64,000 nt of DNA from Bacteroidota bacterium (GCA_020444515.1 JAHLKX010000007.1:124001-188000); one strand, 5' to 3'. Numbered from the stretch's first letter, positions 1 through 9,748 are shown. The notes: generated by a model not told the origin, from the sequence alone. Made by a program: numbers and translations.

Positions 1-571
1 GCAAACCCGCCGCGCTGTCGATCATATAACCGATGCCTGCAATGTAAAGCAGTATGCCGATGAATTTGGGCGCAAGTTTTGACCTGAGAAGCAAATAACC
101 GAGGGCTATTAGATGAACCCCAAAGAAGATCAAGCCAATCAGCCAGGTATCATTGAACTGGGTGAAAAAGAGCAGCACCTGCGAGGCCATTTGCTCTCCG
201 CTGAGGTTATAAAAGTTGGCATCTCCAAAGCTGATCCTGATGATCGACACCAGGTGAAACAATCCCACAGCAAAAACAATGGCATGTACCAGTCGGAACC
301 AGGCCGCAAAAAGAGAGAAATTTTTATTCACCGGTTTTAGCAAGACCCAGAGTGCCCAGGCAATTACTACATCAAAAATGATGGTGATGATGAAGCTGAG
401 AATGGCCAGCCTGAAAACCAGTTCGTTGTTGATCAGGTTTGCAAAAGTAGCCTTGGCATCGCCCGACACCACAATATTTTCAATGGCTACAAAATTGGCA
501 AAGATGGCAGTGAAAAAGATGATTAGATAACTAATTCCGGCGATTTTTAAAAGTTTTTTGGATGCAGTCAT
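1..571 (-). CDS. DUF4386 family membrane protein, partial at the left edge
   Basis: The frame opens with ATG at 571 (MTASKKLLKIAGISYLI) and runs without a stop off the left edge, about 190 residues. It is strongly hydrophobic, with at least five predicted membrane segments, the first at residues 8-28. Length and pattern resemble the DUF4386 family of small integral membrane proteins, whose biochemical role is unknown. It begins 28 bp after the stop of the oxidoreductase gene at 600-1583 on the same strand, so the two are probably cotranscribed. The family call rests on recognised sequence character (FRLAILSFIITIIFDVVIAW and a late LLRSKLAPKFIGILLY stretch), not on a catalytic motif. The C-terminus lies outside the window. 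Confidence 0.7.
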   Translation of the reverse strand, partial: MTASKKLLKIAGISYLIIFFTAIFANFVAIENIVVSGDAKATFANLINNELVFRLAILSFIITIIFDVVIAWALWVLLKPVNKNFSLFAAWFRLVHAIVFAVGLFHLVSIIRISFGDANFYNLSGEQMASQVLLFFTQFNDTWLIGLIFFGVHLIALGYLLLRSKLAPKFIGILLYIAGIGYMIDSAAGL

Positions 572-599
572 TTTTAACAATTTTAAAGTTGATATTGAT

Positions 600-1583
600 T
601 TAATTCAGGTGGTCTACCGTCACGATCACATTTCCCTTTTTGTGACCCTTGTCGATGTAGCCGTGTGCTTCGGCAGTTTGTTCCAGGGGGTATTCCCGGT
701 CGATGATGGTTTTGAAATCACTCTTTTCCATGATCGCAAGCAGTTCATTCAGCAATGCTCTGAGTTCAGTTTCCTTTAATATCCCGGTTGCTGAAAATTT
801 GGCATTTTTACTTTCGACTATTGAAGTCTTGATCATTTGGAAGAGGGTTCCTGCTTTCAGAACCGGTGAAATATATGCACCGCCGGGTTTTAAAGATTTG
901 TTGGTTTTTGAAAAAGAGCTTTTACCGACAGTATCGTAAATGATATCATATTGTGATCTTGCTTTTGTGAAATCTTCTTTGGTGTAGTCAATCACATGAT
1001 CGGCCCCTAATGATTTTAGCAGATCCAGGTTAGCTGTGCTGCTCACGCCAGTCACCTCAGCACCCATATATTTGGCCAGTTGAACGGCTGCAGTCCCTAA
1101 ACTACCCGATGCACCGTTGATAAGGATTTTTTGACCCGGCAGCAGTCGGGCTACATTTCTCAGGAAGTTCATCGAAGTTAGTGGCCCATCAGAAAGTGTT
1201 GCAGCTTCCTTGTAGGTGAGTTGATCAGGCTTTCGGGTGATCACACCATCTTCCTTTACAGCTACATATTCAGCATTGGTCCCAAAACCGGTAGTGGTTT
1301 CTCCGAATACCTTATCGCCTACCTTAAACTTTGTTACGTTTTCTCCAATCTGACTAACAACACCGGCAAATCCGGTTCCGGTAACAGGATGTTTAGGTTT
1401 GGTGAGTCCCACGATCAGTCTTCCGATGTATGGTTTTCCGGTCCGCATCATGGTATCGGCACGGGTAACGGAAGCGACAAATACTTTTACCAGTACGTCA
1501 TTGGGTTGAGGGGCTGGTTTTTCGATTTCCTGAACCTTTAAAACTTCAGGGCCTCCGTATTTTGTTGCGACAATTGCTTTCAT
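600..1583 (-). CDS. NAD(P)-dependent MDR alcohol dehydrogenase / quinone oxidoreductase-like protein
   Basis: A 327-residue medium-chain dehydrogenase/reductase. The GroES-like substrate domain spans about residues 1-125, followed by a Rossmann nucleotide-binding domain with GASGSLG at 157-163 and the helix VQLAKYMGAEV. The substitute strand SLGADHVIDYTKEDF is also typical of the quinone-oxidoreductase branch. The structural cysteine set and catalytic Cys/His ligands of zinc alcohol dehydrogenases are absent, so a zinc-independent NADPH-dependent enal or quinone reductase is the likeliest activity; the substrate is unknown. The start at 1583 (MKAIVATKYGGPEVL) is canonical for the family. It is the first gene of a two-gene unit with the DUF4386 protein, and its upstream region carries a 21-bp-spaced direct repeat. 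Confidence 0.88.
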   Translation of the reverse strand: MKAIVATKYGGPEVLKVQEIEKPAPQPNDVLVKVFVASVTRADTMMRTGKPYIGRLIVGLTKPKHPVTGTGFAGVVSQIGENVTKFKVGDKVFGETTTGFGTNAEYVAVKEDGVITRKPDQLTYKEAATLSDGPLTSMNFLRNVARLLPGQKILINGASGSLGTAAVQLAKYMGAEVTGVSSTANLDLLKSLGADHVIDYTKEDFTKARSQYDIIYDTVGKSSFSKTNKSLKPGGAYISPVLKAGTLFQMIKTSIVESKNAKFSATGILKETELRALLNELLAIMEKSDFKTIIDREYPLEQTAEAHGYIDKGHKKGNVIVTVDHLN

Positions 1584-1611
1584 AATTTTTTGTTTTTTAA
1601 AGTTGATGATG

Positions 1612-1671
1612 CAAAGTAACAGCAGGTTGTCCTGATAAAAGTTCGGGATTCTGTTTGGGAGGTTCGGGATT
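1612..1671 (-). promoter_or_regulatory. Putative promoter with tandem operator for the MDR gene
   Basis: On the minus strand TTACTTTG (1619-1612) is one mismatch from the Bacteroidota -7 box TAnnTTTG and lies about 28 bp before the start codon. Upstream of it are two perfect 10-bp direct repeats, GTTCGGGATT on the plus strand at 1641-1650 and 1662-1671, spaced 21 bp (two helical turns). The nearer repeat ends 21 bp from the -7 box, in the -33 region. The arrangement looks like an activator site; the binding protein is unknown. Confidence 0.45.
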
Positions 1672-1852
1672 ATATATCAGAACTTATTCCTTGTTTGAAA
1701 AAAATAATGACTGAACAATCTGGATAAATGTTATTATTATTAAAACCCGAAAACACATGATTTGTTTGTGATGCCGATTAATTGAACAAGGTTAAAATCA
1801 GATCCATAATAATTCAGGTCGACCGCTTTAAGTTTCCTTGAGAATTCACCAA

Positions 1853-1860
1853 TAAGTTTG
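1853..1860 (+). promoter_or_regulatory. -7 promoter box for the RND efflux operon
   Basis: TAAGTTTG matches the Bacteroidota -7 consensus TAnnTTTG and would start transcription about 18 bp before the TolC-like gene. No convincing -33 TTTG is seen at the right distance. Confidence 0.45.
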
Positions 1861-1883
1861 TATTCTTCTTTAGAATAGATTGC

Positions 1884-3173
1884 ATGAGTAAAATTGATAA
1901 AATATACGAAGAACTGACCCGGTCAAATTTCAAGGGCTGCCTTCGAATCATAGGGATAGTGCTCCTTATGATCAATCAATTAGAAGCTCAGGCACAAAAT
2001 AAAGATGTCAGGTATTTTCTTGAAAATGCCAAATCCAACAGCCCCGTACTCCGCGAATATCAAAACAATGCCAGCGTTGCTGACCTCGAAAACGAAAAAG
2101 TGATTTCTGATTACCGCTATCCTGCTGTTCATGCCGATGTGAATTGGATGGAAGCACCGGTGATCAAAGGTGTCGGCTATGATGAGGCCATCACCAACGG
2201 CGCCTGGTATTCGGCACTGGCAGGGGTGAGTATGTCGCTATTTACAAAGGCTTTGTCGCAACCAGAACTGGAGAAAAACAACCTGCAGGCCGGAAAATCA
2301 AAATGGCTGGGGAAAATGGGCTGGAAGGAGCTCAGCATGCAGATCACGGATCTTTATGCGCAGTGTTTTGCCGACCAGCAGAATCTCGACAATTTGAAGG
2401 ATCAGATGAATGTGATCACCGATCAACACCGGCTGGCCAGAAAACTGGCGGAGCAGGGCATCGTGAGGGCTTCGGATGTGCTGCAACTGGGCATCGAGGT
2501 AAGTGCGCAAAAAGTGCGGGTGAAAGACCAGCGCACCACCCTTCGCAACAACCTGAATAAACTCAACACAGCCTGCGGGATTTCAGATACAACGCTTTAC
2601 AGGCTGGCCGATCCGGCTTTGGTGCTCTCCGTTGCCGTTTCCGACAGCAGCCTGTTTTTAAAGCAATTTTATTACGACAGCCTTTCCATCCTCAACCAGC
2701 AGGATCTGTTTAACCTGAAATACATACCGAAATTGTCCGCCTTTGCCGATGCAGGGCTGAATGCCAGCAAACTTACTGCTCCGCAAAACAACCTCGGCTT
2801 CAGCTTCGGGCTGAACCTGAATGTTAAACTGTGGGATCATGGGCAGCGAAAGATCAACGAAAAACAATCACAGATCAGGATGAATACGGTTTCATCGTAT
2901 AAATCTTATTTTCAGAATCAGCGGACACAGCAACTGAACAGCATCCTGGTCAGAATCCGTGAAACAGAGGAAAAGATCACAGAACTTGCCGAACAACTGA
3001 AACAATACGAAACCCTGCTGGCCATCTACAAAACCGATCTGTCGACCGGCGATATCACCATGAACGAATTCCTGGTGGTTTTCCGAAATTCACTGAAGGC
3101 AAGGCAGGCCATTATTCAGCAACAACTTAATAAAAACAACCTGATCAATGCATACAATTACTGGAACTGGTAA
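1884..3173 (+). CDS. TolC-family outer-membrane efflux protein
   Basis: A 429-residue outer-membrane factor of an RND efflux pump, forming the periplasm-spanning exit channel. A hydrophobic segment (GIVLLMINQLEAQAQ) ends near residue 38 and looks like a signal peptide with an unusually long N-region, so an internal start at about 1968 is possible. The rest shows two copies of a helical-hairpin pattern (ENAKSNSPVLREYQNN; LAEQGIVRASDVLQLGIEVS; SQIRMNTVSSYKSYFQNQ; YKTDLSTGDITMNEFL), as expected for TolC proteins. The stop overlaps the start of the adaptor gene by 26 bp, and the permease follows, so the three genes are one translationally coupled operon. The exported substrate cannot be read from sequence. 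Confidence 0.88.
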   Translation: MSKIDKIYEELTRSNFKGCLRIIGIVLLMINQLEAQAQNKDVRYFLENAKSNSPVLREYQNNASVADLENEKVISDYRYPAVHADVNWMEAPVIKGVGYDEAITNGAWYSALAGVSMSLFTKALSQPELEKNNLQAGKSKWLGKMGWKELSMQITDLYAQCFADQQNLDNLKDQMNVITDQHRLARKLAEQGIVRASDVLQLGIEVSAQKVRVKDQRTTLRNNLNKLNTACGISDTTLYRLADPALVLSVAVSDSSLFLKQFYYDSLSILNQQDLFNLKYIPKLSAFADAGLNASKLTAPQNNLGFSFGLNLNVKLWDHGQRKINEKQSQIRMNTVSSYKSYFQNQRTQQLNSILVRIRETEEKITELAEQLKQYETLLAIYKTDLSTGDITMNEFLVVFRNSLKARQAIIQQQLNKNNLINAYNYWNW

Positions 3174-4092
3174 ACGGATAAACATTGGGAATCTCTTCCT
3201 GTTTCTGGCTTTTGCCGGCATCACGGCATGTCATTCCCCGGAAAATTCCGGTCAATCCGCATCCGATCCTGTCACACCTGTAAAGGTTGTGGGCGTTAGT
3301 TTTCATGATGTAAAGCTAACCGAAACCTTCCCGGCTACGGTGGTTTACCTCAATAAAAGCAACATGGATGCATCCCTGTCGGGCAACCTGAAGGCGATTT
3401 ATGTTCGCACCGGCGATTATGTTCGTACCGGTGATCCGCTATTCAAGATTGAAACCCGTGAACACGCTGTGATTGCTGCCGATTCAAGCCTGAAAAACAC
3501 CGGGCTGAGTGATCTCGGCATATATACGGTCAAAGCGCCTGCATCGGGATACATTGCTGCCGTGAACCACCAGCAGGGCGATTTTGTCCAGGTGGGAACC
3601 ACCATCTGCAGTTTCACCCGCGACGACCAGATGTTTGTGAAAACCTTTCTCCCGGCAGGTATGCGCAAACAAGTGAAGCACAATGAAAAATGTAACATCC
3701 GGATGCCGGATAACACCACCATTCCGGGTGAGGCCGACCAGGTGCTGAACGAGCTCGACCCGGCATCGCAATCGCTGCAGGTTCTGGTTAAACCTTTACA
3801 GAAGGTCAACTTTGCGGAAAACATGAATCTCCGGGTTGAAATCACTGTTCAGGAGATCAGCTGGGCACAAATGGTTCCGGCCCCGGTTGTGCTGAGCAAT
3901 GAAAAACTTGATCAGTTCTGGGTGATGAAAATGATGAACGACACCATGGCCTTGAAAGTGCCGGTGACGATCGGGGTGCGGCAGGGCGATTCCGTACAGA
4001 TTGTAAATCCTGTTTTTAAACCGGATGTATCCCTCATCTCGGAAGGCAATTACGGCCTGAGCGATACGGCATTTGTGAAGATAATAAAATGA
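3148..4092 (+). CDS. RND efflux periplasmic adaptor lipoprotein (HlyD/MFP family)
   Basis: A 314-residue membrane fusion protein linking the permease (4089-7130) to the TolC-like channel (1884-3173). The N-terminus has a lipobox ending at Cys28 (GITAC), so it should be a lipid-anchored periplasmic protein. It carries a split lipoyl-like/barrel-sandwich motif: SGNLKAIYVRTGDYVRTGDP in the first half and APASGYIAAVNHQQGDFVQV in the second, with a very short hairpin between them (about 25 residues), followed by a beta-barrel region. The short hairpin is typical of compact Bacteroidota adaptors. It overlaps the upstream gene by 26 bp and shares an ATGA with the permease. Confidence 0.87.
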   Translation: MHTITGTGKRINIGNLFLFLAFAGITACHSPENSGQSASDPVTPVKVVGVSFHDVKLTETFPATVVYLNKSNMDASLSGNLKAIYVRTGDYVRTGDPLFKIETREHAVIAADSSLKNTGLSDLGIYTVKAPASGYIAAVNHQQGDFVQVGTTICSFTRDDQMFVKTFLPAGMRKQVKHNEKCNIRMPDNTTIPGEADQVLNELDPASQSLQVLVKPLQKVNFAENMNLRVEITVQEISWAQMVPAPVVLSNEKLDQFWVMKMMNDTMALKVPVTIGVRQGDSVQIVNPVFKPDVSLISEGNYGLSDTAFVKIIK

Positions 4093-7000
4093 AACAAAAT
4101 TTCCTGCAACGATACCGGTCACCCATCCTCTTCGGCGGGATCATTCTCCTGCTGGGTGGCGTATTTGCATACCTGTCCATCCAGGTTTCGCTGTTCCCTG
4201 AGATCACCTTTCCCAAGATCAAGGTGATTGCGGATAATGGTGATCAGCCGGTGGACAAGATGATGATCGAGGTGACAAGGCCGCTGGAAGATGCCATCAA
4301 ACAAATTCCCGACCTGCTCGATATCCGCAGCACCACCAGCCGTGGCAGCACCGAAATGTCGGTCTTTCTCGACTGGAAAAGCGATATCTATACCAGCCAG
4401 CAACTCATCGAATCACGCATTGCACAAATACGAAATGATCTGCCTTCCAATACCCAGATCTCTGTCGAACGAATGAATCCGGCCACGCTTCCTGTGATGG
4501 GCTTTTCGCTTGAAAGTAAAAGCATGAGCCTGATGGAACTGAAGCTCCTGGCGGAATATACCATCAAACCCTACCTGTCGCAGGTTGCCGGTGTTTCGGC
4601 TGTGAATGTTCAGGGCGGCAAAACCAAAGAATACCGCATCGAGCCTGACCCGGCCAAACTCGTCAGCTTCGGACTTACCCCTACCGACATCAGCAATGCC
4701 ATGGCCGCATCGGGGTTTATCAAATCGAACGGATACATCAACAGCTACCGCCGGCTTTATCTCACCATCACCGATGCGGGCCTTTATTCGGAAGATGACA
4801 TTGCCAACATTCCCCTGAACTCCGGTGGGGGCGGCATTATCCGGGTGAAAGATGTGGCCCGGGTGCGGGTGGCTGACAAAGTGGAGTACATTAAGATCAA
4901 TGCCAACGGCCATGAGGGCGTGCTGGTCAACATCCTGCGCCAGCCCAATGCCAACCTGATCGCCATGACGAAAGGTGTGCAGGAAAAGATCAGTGAAATG
5001 AAGAACATCCTGCCTGCTGATGTTCAGCTGAAACCCTATTATGTGCAGTCGGAATTTGTGAACCACAGTATCAAAAGCATTCGTGATGCGCTGCTGATCG
5101 GGCTGCTGCTCGCTATTTTTGTGGTGATCATTTTCCTGCGGTCGATGCAGTCGAGTATCTCCATATTATTCATCATTCCGGTAACGCTGGCCACCTCACT
5201 GCTGGTGATGCGGGGGCTGAATTACACGCTCAACATCATGACCATCGGGGCCATTGCTGCGGCCATCGGGCTGATCATCGACGATGCGGTCATCGTGATC
5301 GAGCAGATCCACCGCAGCCGGGAAGAGGAGCCCGACAAAGGAATTTTTGAGATCACCGGCAAAGCCATCCGCTACCTGTTTCCGGCCATGGTCAGCTCTT
5401 CGCTCAGCACCATCGTCATCTTTCTGCCTTTCTCGCTCATGAGCGGTGTGGCCGGCGCCTATTTCAAGATCATGGCATTTACCATGATCATCACCCTGGC
5501 CTGTTCCTTTGCCGTAACGGCATTGATCCTTCCGGTTTTATATGCTTCCGTGGCCCGTGTGATCCCCACCCGCATCAAACCGGTTCACCATGATGAAAAG
5601 AAACGCTGGATCGATTTTTTCATCCGCCATGCCTGGATATCTTTGTTACTGGTCGGACTGCTGGCCGGAATGGGTATTTTCACCCTGCCAAAACTGCAAA
5701 CCGGTTTCCTGCCGGAGATGGATGAAGGCTCCATTGTGCTCGATTTTGATTCGCCTCCCGGCACTTCCATCGAAGAAACCGAGCACATGCTGACCACCGT
5801 CGACAGCATCATCCTGAATATTCCGGAAGTGGTTTCTTATTCCAGGAGGACCGGCACGCAAATGGGGTTTTTTATTACCGAACCGAGCCGCGGCGATTAC
5901 CTGATCAAGCTTTCGGATAAGCGAAAAAGGAGTACCAATGCGGTGATCGCTGAGATCCGGCAGAAAGTGGAAAACCAGTTGCCCATGCTGATCATCGATT
6001 TCGGGCAGGTGATCGGTGATATGCTCGGTGACCTGATGGCTTCGGTGCAGCCCATCGAAATCAAGGTCTTCGGTCCCGATCGGGAAAAATTGAAATCGTA
6101 TTCTGAACAGATCGCAAAACTGATTGAAAAAGTGCTCGGAACTGCCGATGTTTTCAACGGACTGGTGATCGCCGGACCCAACATCACCCTCAGGCCCGAT
6201 GAAACGGCCCTGGCTCGATTCGGCATGAAACCGGCCGACCTGCAATATCAATTGAAAAAAGCCATTGAAGGGAAGGTGGTTGGGGCGGTGAAAGATCCGA
6301 ACCAGATGACACCTGTGCGCATGATCTATCCCGGTGGTCCGGCGATGAACATTGATGAGCTGCGGAAAACCCGTATTTTCCTGCCGGCAGGATTAACCGT
6401 TCCGTTGACCGATCTGACATCCATAAATGTTCATTCCGGTGTGGCCGAGCAGGAGCGTGAAAACCTGCAACCCATTGTAGCCGTCACATCCCGCCTGGAA
6501 GGACGCGACCTGGGGAGTGTGATGACCGATATCCGGAAGACGATCAACGAACATATGAATTTCCCGAAAGGTTACGGTGTTCGTTACGGCGGAGCTTATG
6601 CCGAGCAGCAACAGTCGTTTCGCGACCTGCTCATCATCCTCATCCTTGCCTCGCTGATGGTGTTGTTCGTTGTGATGATCTTTTTCAGGGATCCATGGGT
6701 AGCCCTGCTCATTTTAGGGCTGGCCATAACCGGTATCGGAGGTTCGGTAGTGGCGCTCTACCTCACGCACACTCCCCTGAATGTCGGGAGTTACATGGGC
6801 ATCATCATGATTGTGGGGATCATTGCCGAAAACGCAATTTTCACTTACCAGCAATACCTCACCGCCTTAAAAACGCAAGATCGGAAAGGCGCACTGAACC
6901 ACGCCATAGCTGCCCGCCTGCGGCCCAAACTAATGACTGCCATAGCTGCCATCACCGCACTCATGCCGCTGGCATTGGGTATCGGTACCGGTGCGCAGAT

Positions 7001-7130
7001 GCACCAGCCACTGGCCATTGCAGTGATCGGGGGATTTCTGGCGGCTTTGCCTCTGCTGCTGATCGTTTTTCCGGGGATGATTAAATTATTCAGGATCGGG
7101 AAAATTAATGGCAAAAGCCGATTGTTTTGA
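4089..7130 (+). CDS. Efflux RND transporter permease (AcrB/CusA superfamily)
   Basis: A 1013-residue inner-membrane proton-driven exporter of about the full RND length. It has one membrane segment at residues 11-30, a large periplasmic loop, a block of membrane helices containing GLIIDDAVIVIEQI near residue 397 (the paired aspartates of the proton relay), a second periplasmic loop and a C-terminal block with IMIVGIIAENAIFTYQQY. The DDA motif and lack of obvious metal-relay methionine clusters favour an organic-compound pump (HAE type) over a metal exporter, but this is inference. The ATGA overlap with the adaptor gene indicates coupled translation. It is the last gene of the operon and converges on the minus-strand receptor gene at 7351. 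Confidence 0.92.
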   Translation: MKQNFLQRYRSPILFGGIILLLGGVFAYLSIQVSLFPEITFPKIKVIADNGDQPVDKMMIEVTRPLEDAIKQIPDLLDIRSTTSRGSTEMSVFLDWKSDIYTSQQLIESRIAQIRNDLPSNTQISVERMNPATLPVMGFSLESKSMSLMELKLLAEYTIKPYLSQVAGVSAVNVQGGKTKEYRIEPDPAKLVSFGLTPTDISNAMAASGFIKSNGYINSYRRLYLTITDAGLYSEDDIANIPLNSGGGGIIRVKDVARVRVADKVEYIKINANGHEGVLVNILRQPNANLIAMTKGVQEKISEMKNILPADVQLKPYYVQSEFVNHSIKSIRDALLIGLLLAIFVVIIFLRSMQSSISILFIIPVTLATSLLVMRGLNYTLNIMTIGAIAAAIGLIIDDAVIVIEQIHRSREEEPDKGIFEITGKAIRYLFPAMVSSSLSTIVIFLPFSLMSGVAGAYFKIMAFTMIITLACSFAVTALILPVLYASVARVIPTRIKPVHHDEKKRWIDFFIRHAWISLLLVGLLAGMGIFTLPKLQTGFLPEMDEGSIVLDFDSPPGTSIEETEHMLTTVDSIILNIPEVVSYSRRTGTQMGFFITEPSRGDYLIKLSDKRKRSTNAVIAEIRQKVENQLPMLIIDFGQVIGDMLGDLMASVQPIEIKVFGPDREKLKSYSEQIAKLIEKVLGTADVFNGLVIAGPNITLRPDETALARFGMKPADLQYQLKKAIEGKVVGAVKDPNQMTPVRMIYPGGPAMNIDELRKTRIFLPAGLTVPLTDLTSINVHSGVAEQERENLQPIVAVTSRLEGRDLGSVMTDIRKTINEHMNFPKGYGVRYGGAYAEQQQSFRDLLIILILASLMVLFVVMIFFRDPWVALLILGLAITGIGGSVVALYLTHTPLNVGSYMGIIMIVGIIAENAIFTYQQYLTALKTQDRKGALNHAIAARLRPKLMTAIAAITALMPLALGIGTGAQMHQPLAIAVIGGFLAALPLLLIVFPGMIKLFRIGKINGKSRLF

Positions 7131-7143
7131 TTTATAAATAACT

Positions 7144-7262
7144 GCGCTAAAGCGCGGTCCAAAATAATTCATAAATGACAATATTGATACTTATAATTTT
7201 AAGCCGGCCTTCAGGCCGGCGACCAGTAATAACCCTGTTACACTGGCTTTAGCCAATAATCA
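7144..7262. repeat. REP-like hairpin repeat cluster (copy 1)
   Basis: The convergent gap holds three CTNNAG-centred palindromes: GCGCTAAAGCGC at 7144-7155, GCCGGCCTTCAGGCCGGC at 7203-7220 and TGGCTTTAGCCA at 7244-7255. The segment from 7201 to 7260 aligns over its length with 9821-9880 on the other side of the receptor gene. The two outer hairpins are in inverted orientation (CTAAAG versus CTTTAG), a REPIN-like layout. The strong central stem could also end transcription from either side. Confidence 0.6.
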
Positions 7263-7350
7263 TTACAATAATAATATTTTTAATCTTCAACTTCCATTGT
7301 CTTATCTGGGCCCAACTGGCAAGAATATCTTTTTTCAGTTCTGCATAAGT

Positions 7351-9744
7351 TTATAAGCCTTCTCCCTCGAATTTCAATTCTTTATCGTTATTATTGTTGG
7401 TTGACCTGATAAAATAAGTAAATCCAAATTGGATCACTGCTCCTTTTCGCCGGTATTTTGATTCCTGGTAAAATTGAGGCACATCAATTTCCCGGGTGAT
7501 GCGGTAGGTGTGAAAAATATCGGAAACGGTCAAGGTAGCTACAGCTCGTTTTGCAAATAATTGCTGTCTGACGCCTGCATTCATGTAGAAAAATTGATTT
7601 CTCTGGCCCTGCGGTGTAATCCTGGGAGAATAATAATAGGCATCTATCTGTATCATTGTTGAATTTGTCGCCTTGAGGTAAGAATGAAATTTAATATTGA
7701 AAGATACAACGGACTTTTTATCTGAGAAACCAAGAGAAGTTGCATCTATCTGGTCGTAGAAAATATCGGTACTTAAATTCAAGTCAAGATATTGTAACGG
7801 CGATGAAGATATAATGCCTTCTAATCCCGCTGATTGCCTGTTATCCAGGTTTTCGATAGTGGTGATGAGGATGCTGTCACCAACCGGTATTTTTATCGAG
7901 CTAAATGCATCATAGGTATATCTGTAATATATTGCCGGTGAAAAACTTAGTTTTTTACCCTTTTTATTGAAGGCCAGCTCAATGGAATGAATTTGCTGGG
8001 GCTTTAGGTTGGGATTGCCTGCCTCGGCATTTCTTGGATCATAAAATTCAGGATTCGGATTGAGTTCATCTGCATCCGGACGGTTGATCCTTCTGCTGTA
8101 GCTAAAACCAATGGTGCTGTTGTTGCTTAAGTCATAACCCATATGCAGTGTGGGAAATAGTTTGAAATAACTATTAGGGATCAATGAATCGCTGGGTTGC
8201 AAAAGATGCGATTTAATGTAAGCCTGTTCAGCCCGCAAACCTGCTTTAAAGGTAAAATCATCCAATTCTTGCTCCAGTAGCACATACACAGCATGAACAT
8301 CCTGATTTAATAAAAAACGGTCAGGTTCCATATTTTTTGTATACCGGATATCTTCGTGAATAAACTCTCCATAATACCCCCCTTCCAATTGAAAATCTTC
8401 ATTCAATGGCAGCACGTATTCCGCACTGATCTCTGCTTGTTGTCCCTGCTTTCGAACAAGGTTGTTTGCCTTTTCAGATACGGGTTGAGGAAAGGTGTAG
8501 ATTTCATAATAAGTTTGATCTTCTTGTTCATTATAGGTAGAACCTGTTATATCAATAGACAAAGTATGATCCTCATTCTCATCGAACAGATGTTCCCATG
8601 TTGCAGCCAGTTCTAATTCATGCTCAAACTCATCATTGGTTTCGTTTGAGGTTAGCCTGCCTTTAGGTTGATGGTCAGAATCGTCTTCGGCAATATCTGA
8701 ATCACTTTCGTGAAGTGAATTCTGAGAAAAAAAATCACCGGAAAATTCCAACGTATTATTTTCATTCAAATTGAAATCTACTCCCGCAGAAGCGATATGT
8801 GCCAGGGCATTGGTTTTCGAACTGGCATTTTCCATATAAAAGGACAATACCTCACCGCCCGTCGAATCCCGGTATATTCTGTTATCTGAATAATATATAC
8901 GCCGACTGAAATGCCTGATCCCATAATTGGCAAATATATTGACTTTCTCAGATCCATAGTTCAGGTTCAGATTGGCATTGTATCTTTTTTCATTCCCGAT
9001 GCCGGCACTGATCTGGCCGTTGAGTCCACCCCTTTTATCTTTTCTTAATATGATGTTAATGATCCCACCGGTTCCTTCAGGTTTATACTTAGCCGAAGGA
9101 TTGGTTATCACTTCGATGCGTTCAATGGATGCTGCCGGAATTTGCTGAAGTGCTGAAGCTGCACTCCTCCGCAGCAATGCCGAAGGTTTTCCATTAACAA
9201 GGTATAGAATATTGGAAGTGCCACGCAGTGTAACATTTCCTTCCACATCAACTGAAACTGAAGGGATGTTTTGGAGTATTTCAGTGGCCGATCCTGTTTC
9301 GCTCAAAATATCCTGACCAACATTGTAGATTTTTTTGTCAACGGTATGGATCAATGCACTCTTTTCACTACTAATGGTTACATCTTCCAGTAAAATTGGG
9401 TCAGCTTCAATATTTATCTTTCCCAGGTTTGTTTGCCCGGAATGCCAGAATACAGGGGTTTGCATGGTTTTAAAACCAATAAAGCTCACTTTTAAAAAGT
9501 AATTACCTGAATCAATCTGCTGAAACAGGAAATTACCTTCAATATCCGTTGTTGTGCCGTTGATTTCGTTGACCGAATCATTGGACTGAAACAATGCAAC
9601 AGTAGCATACTGCAAGGGCTCTTGAGATTCTATTTCAACGACCTTTCCTGAAATCCTTCCTGATTGAGCTATTCCCGACTTTGAACTCAAAAGAAATAGT
9701 ACGGCAAAAGCCGATAAAACGTAAATCTTTATCAGAAAATTCAT
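7351..9744 (-). CDS. TonB-dependent-receptor-like outer-membrane beta-barrel protein
   Basis: A 797-residue outer-membrane protein. It has a signal peptide (residues 1-26), a carboxypeptidase-regulatory-like beta-sandwich (GRISGKVVEIESQEPLQYAT, about 30-115), a TonB plug (SATEILQNIPSVSVDVEGNV, ASIERIEVITNPSAKYKPEG, TGGIINIILRK, about 125-235) and a long C-terminal beta-barrel resembling the OMP_b-brl_3 family. Such proteins import substrates with TonB energy or act as adhesins/sensors; the ligand is unknown and no SusD partner is adjacent. It lies downstream of the PepSY-like lipoprotein gene on the same strand, separated by 153 bp containing a hairpin repeat, and has its own AAAGTAC-box region, so separate regulation is likely. 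Confidence 0.85.
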   Translation of the reverse strand: MNFLIKIYVLSAFAVLFLLSSKSGIAQSGRISGKVVEIESQEPLQYATVALFQSNDSVNEINGTTTDIEGNFLFQQIDSGNYFLKVSFIGFKTMQTPVFWHSGQTNLGKINIEADPILLEDVTISSEKSALIHTVDKKIYNVGQDILSETGSATEILQNIPSVSVDVEGNVTLRGTSNILYLVNGKPSALLRRSAASALQQIPAASIERIEVITNPSAKYKPEGTGGIINIILRKDKRGGLNGQISAGIGNEKRYNANLNLNYGSEKVNIFANYGIRHFSRRIYYSDNRIYRDSTGGEVLSFYMENASSKTNALAHIASAGVDFNLNENNTLEFSGDFFSQNSLHESDSDIAEDDSDHQPKGRLTSNETNDEFEHELELAATWEHLFDENEDHTLSIDITGSTYNEQEDQTYYEIYTFPQPVSEKANNLVRKQGQQAEISAEYVLPLNEDFQLEGGYYGEFIHEDIRYTKNMEPDRFLLNQDVHAVYVLLEQELDDFTFKAGLRAEQAYIKSHLLQPSDSLIPNSYFKLFPTLHMGYDLSNNSTIGFSYSRRINRPDADELNPNPEFYDPRNAEAGNPNLKPQQIHSIELAFNKKGKKLSFSPAIYYRYTYDAFSSIKIPVGDSILITTIENLDNRQSAGLEGIISSSPLQYLDLNLSTDIFYDQIDATSLGFSDKKSVVSFNIKFHSYLKATNSTMIQIDAYYYSPRITPQGQRNQFFYMNAGVRQQLFAKRAVATLTVSDIFHTYRITREIDVPQFYQESKYRRKGAVIQFGFTYFIRSTNNNNDKELKFEGEGL

Positions 9745-9748
9745 TTAA

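Noticed and set aside
1868..1876. CTTTAGAAT half-site in front of the TolC-like gene
   Set aside because: It is a single copy, lies downstream of the -7 box and lacks the second half-site and the ACTTACTTTT element, so it is not evidence that the efflux operon belongs to the 12-kb regulon.
4413..5066. Long antisense open frame (217 codons) inside the RND permease gene
   Set aside because: It is histidine- and aspartate-rich in the way typical of reverse frames of GC-rich coding DNA and matches no family. The forward frame is a clear permease.
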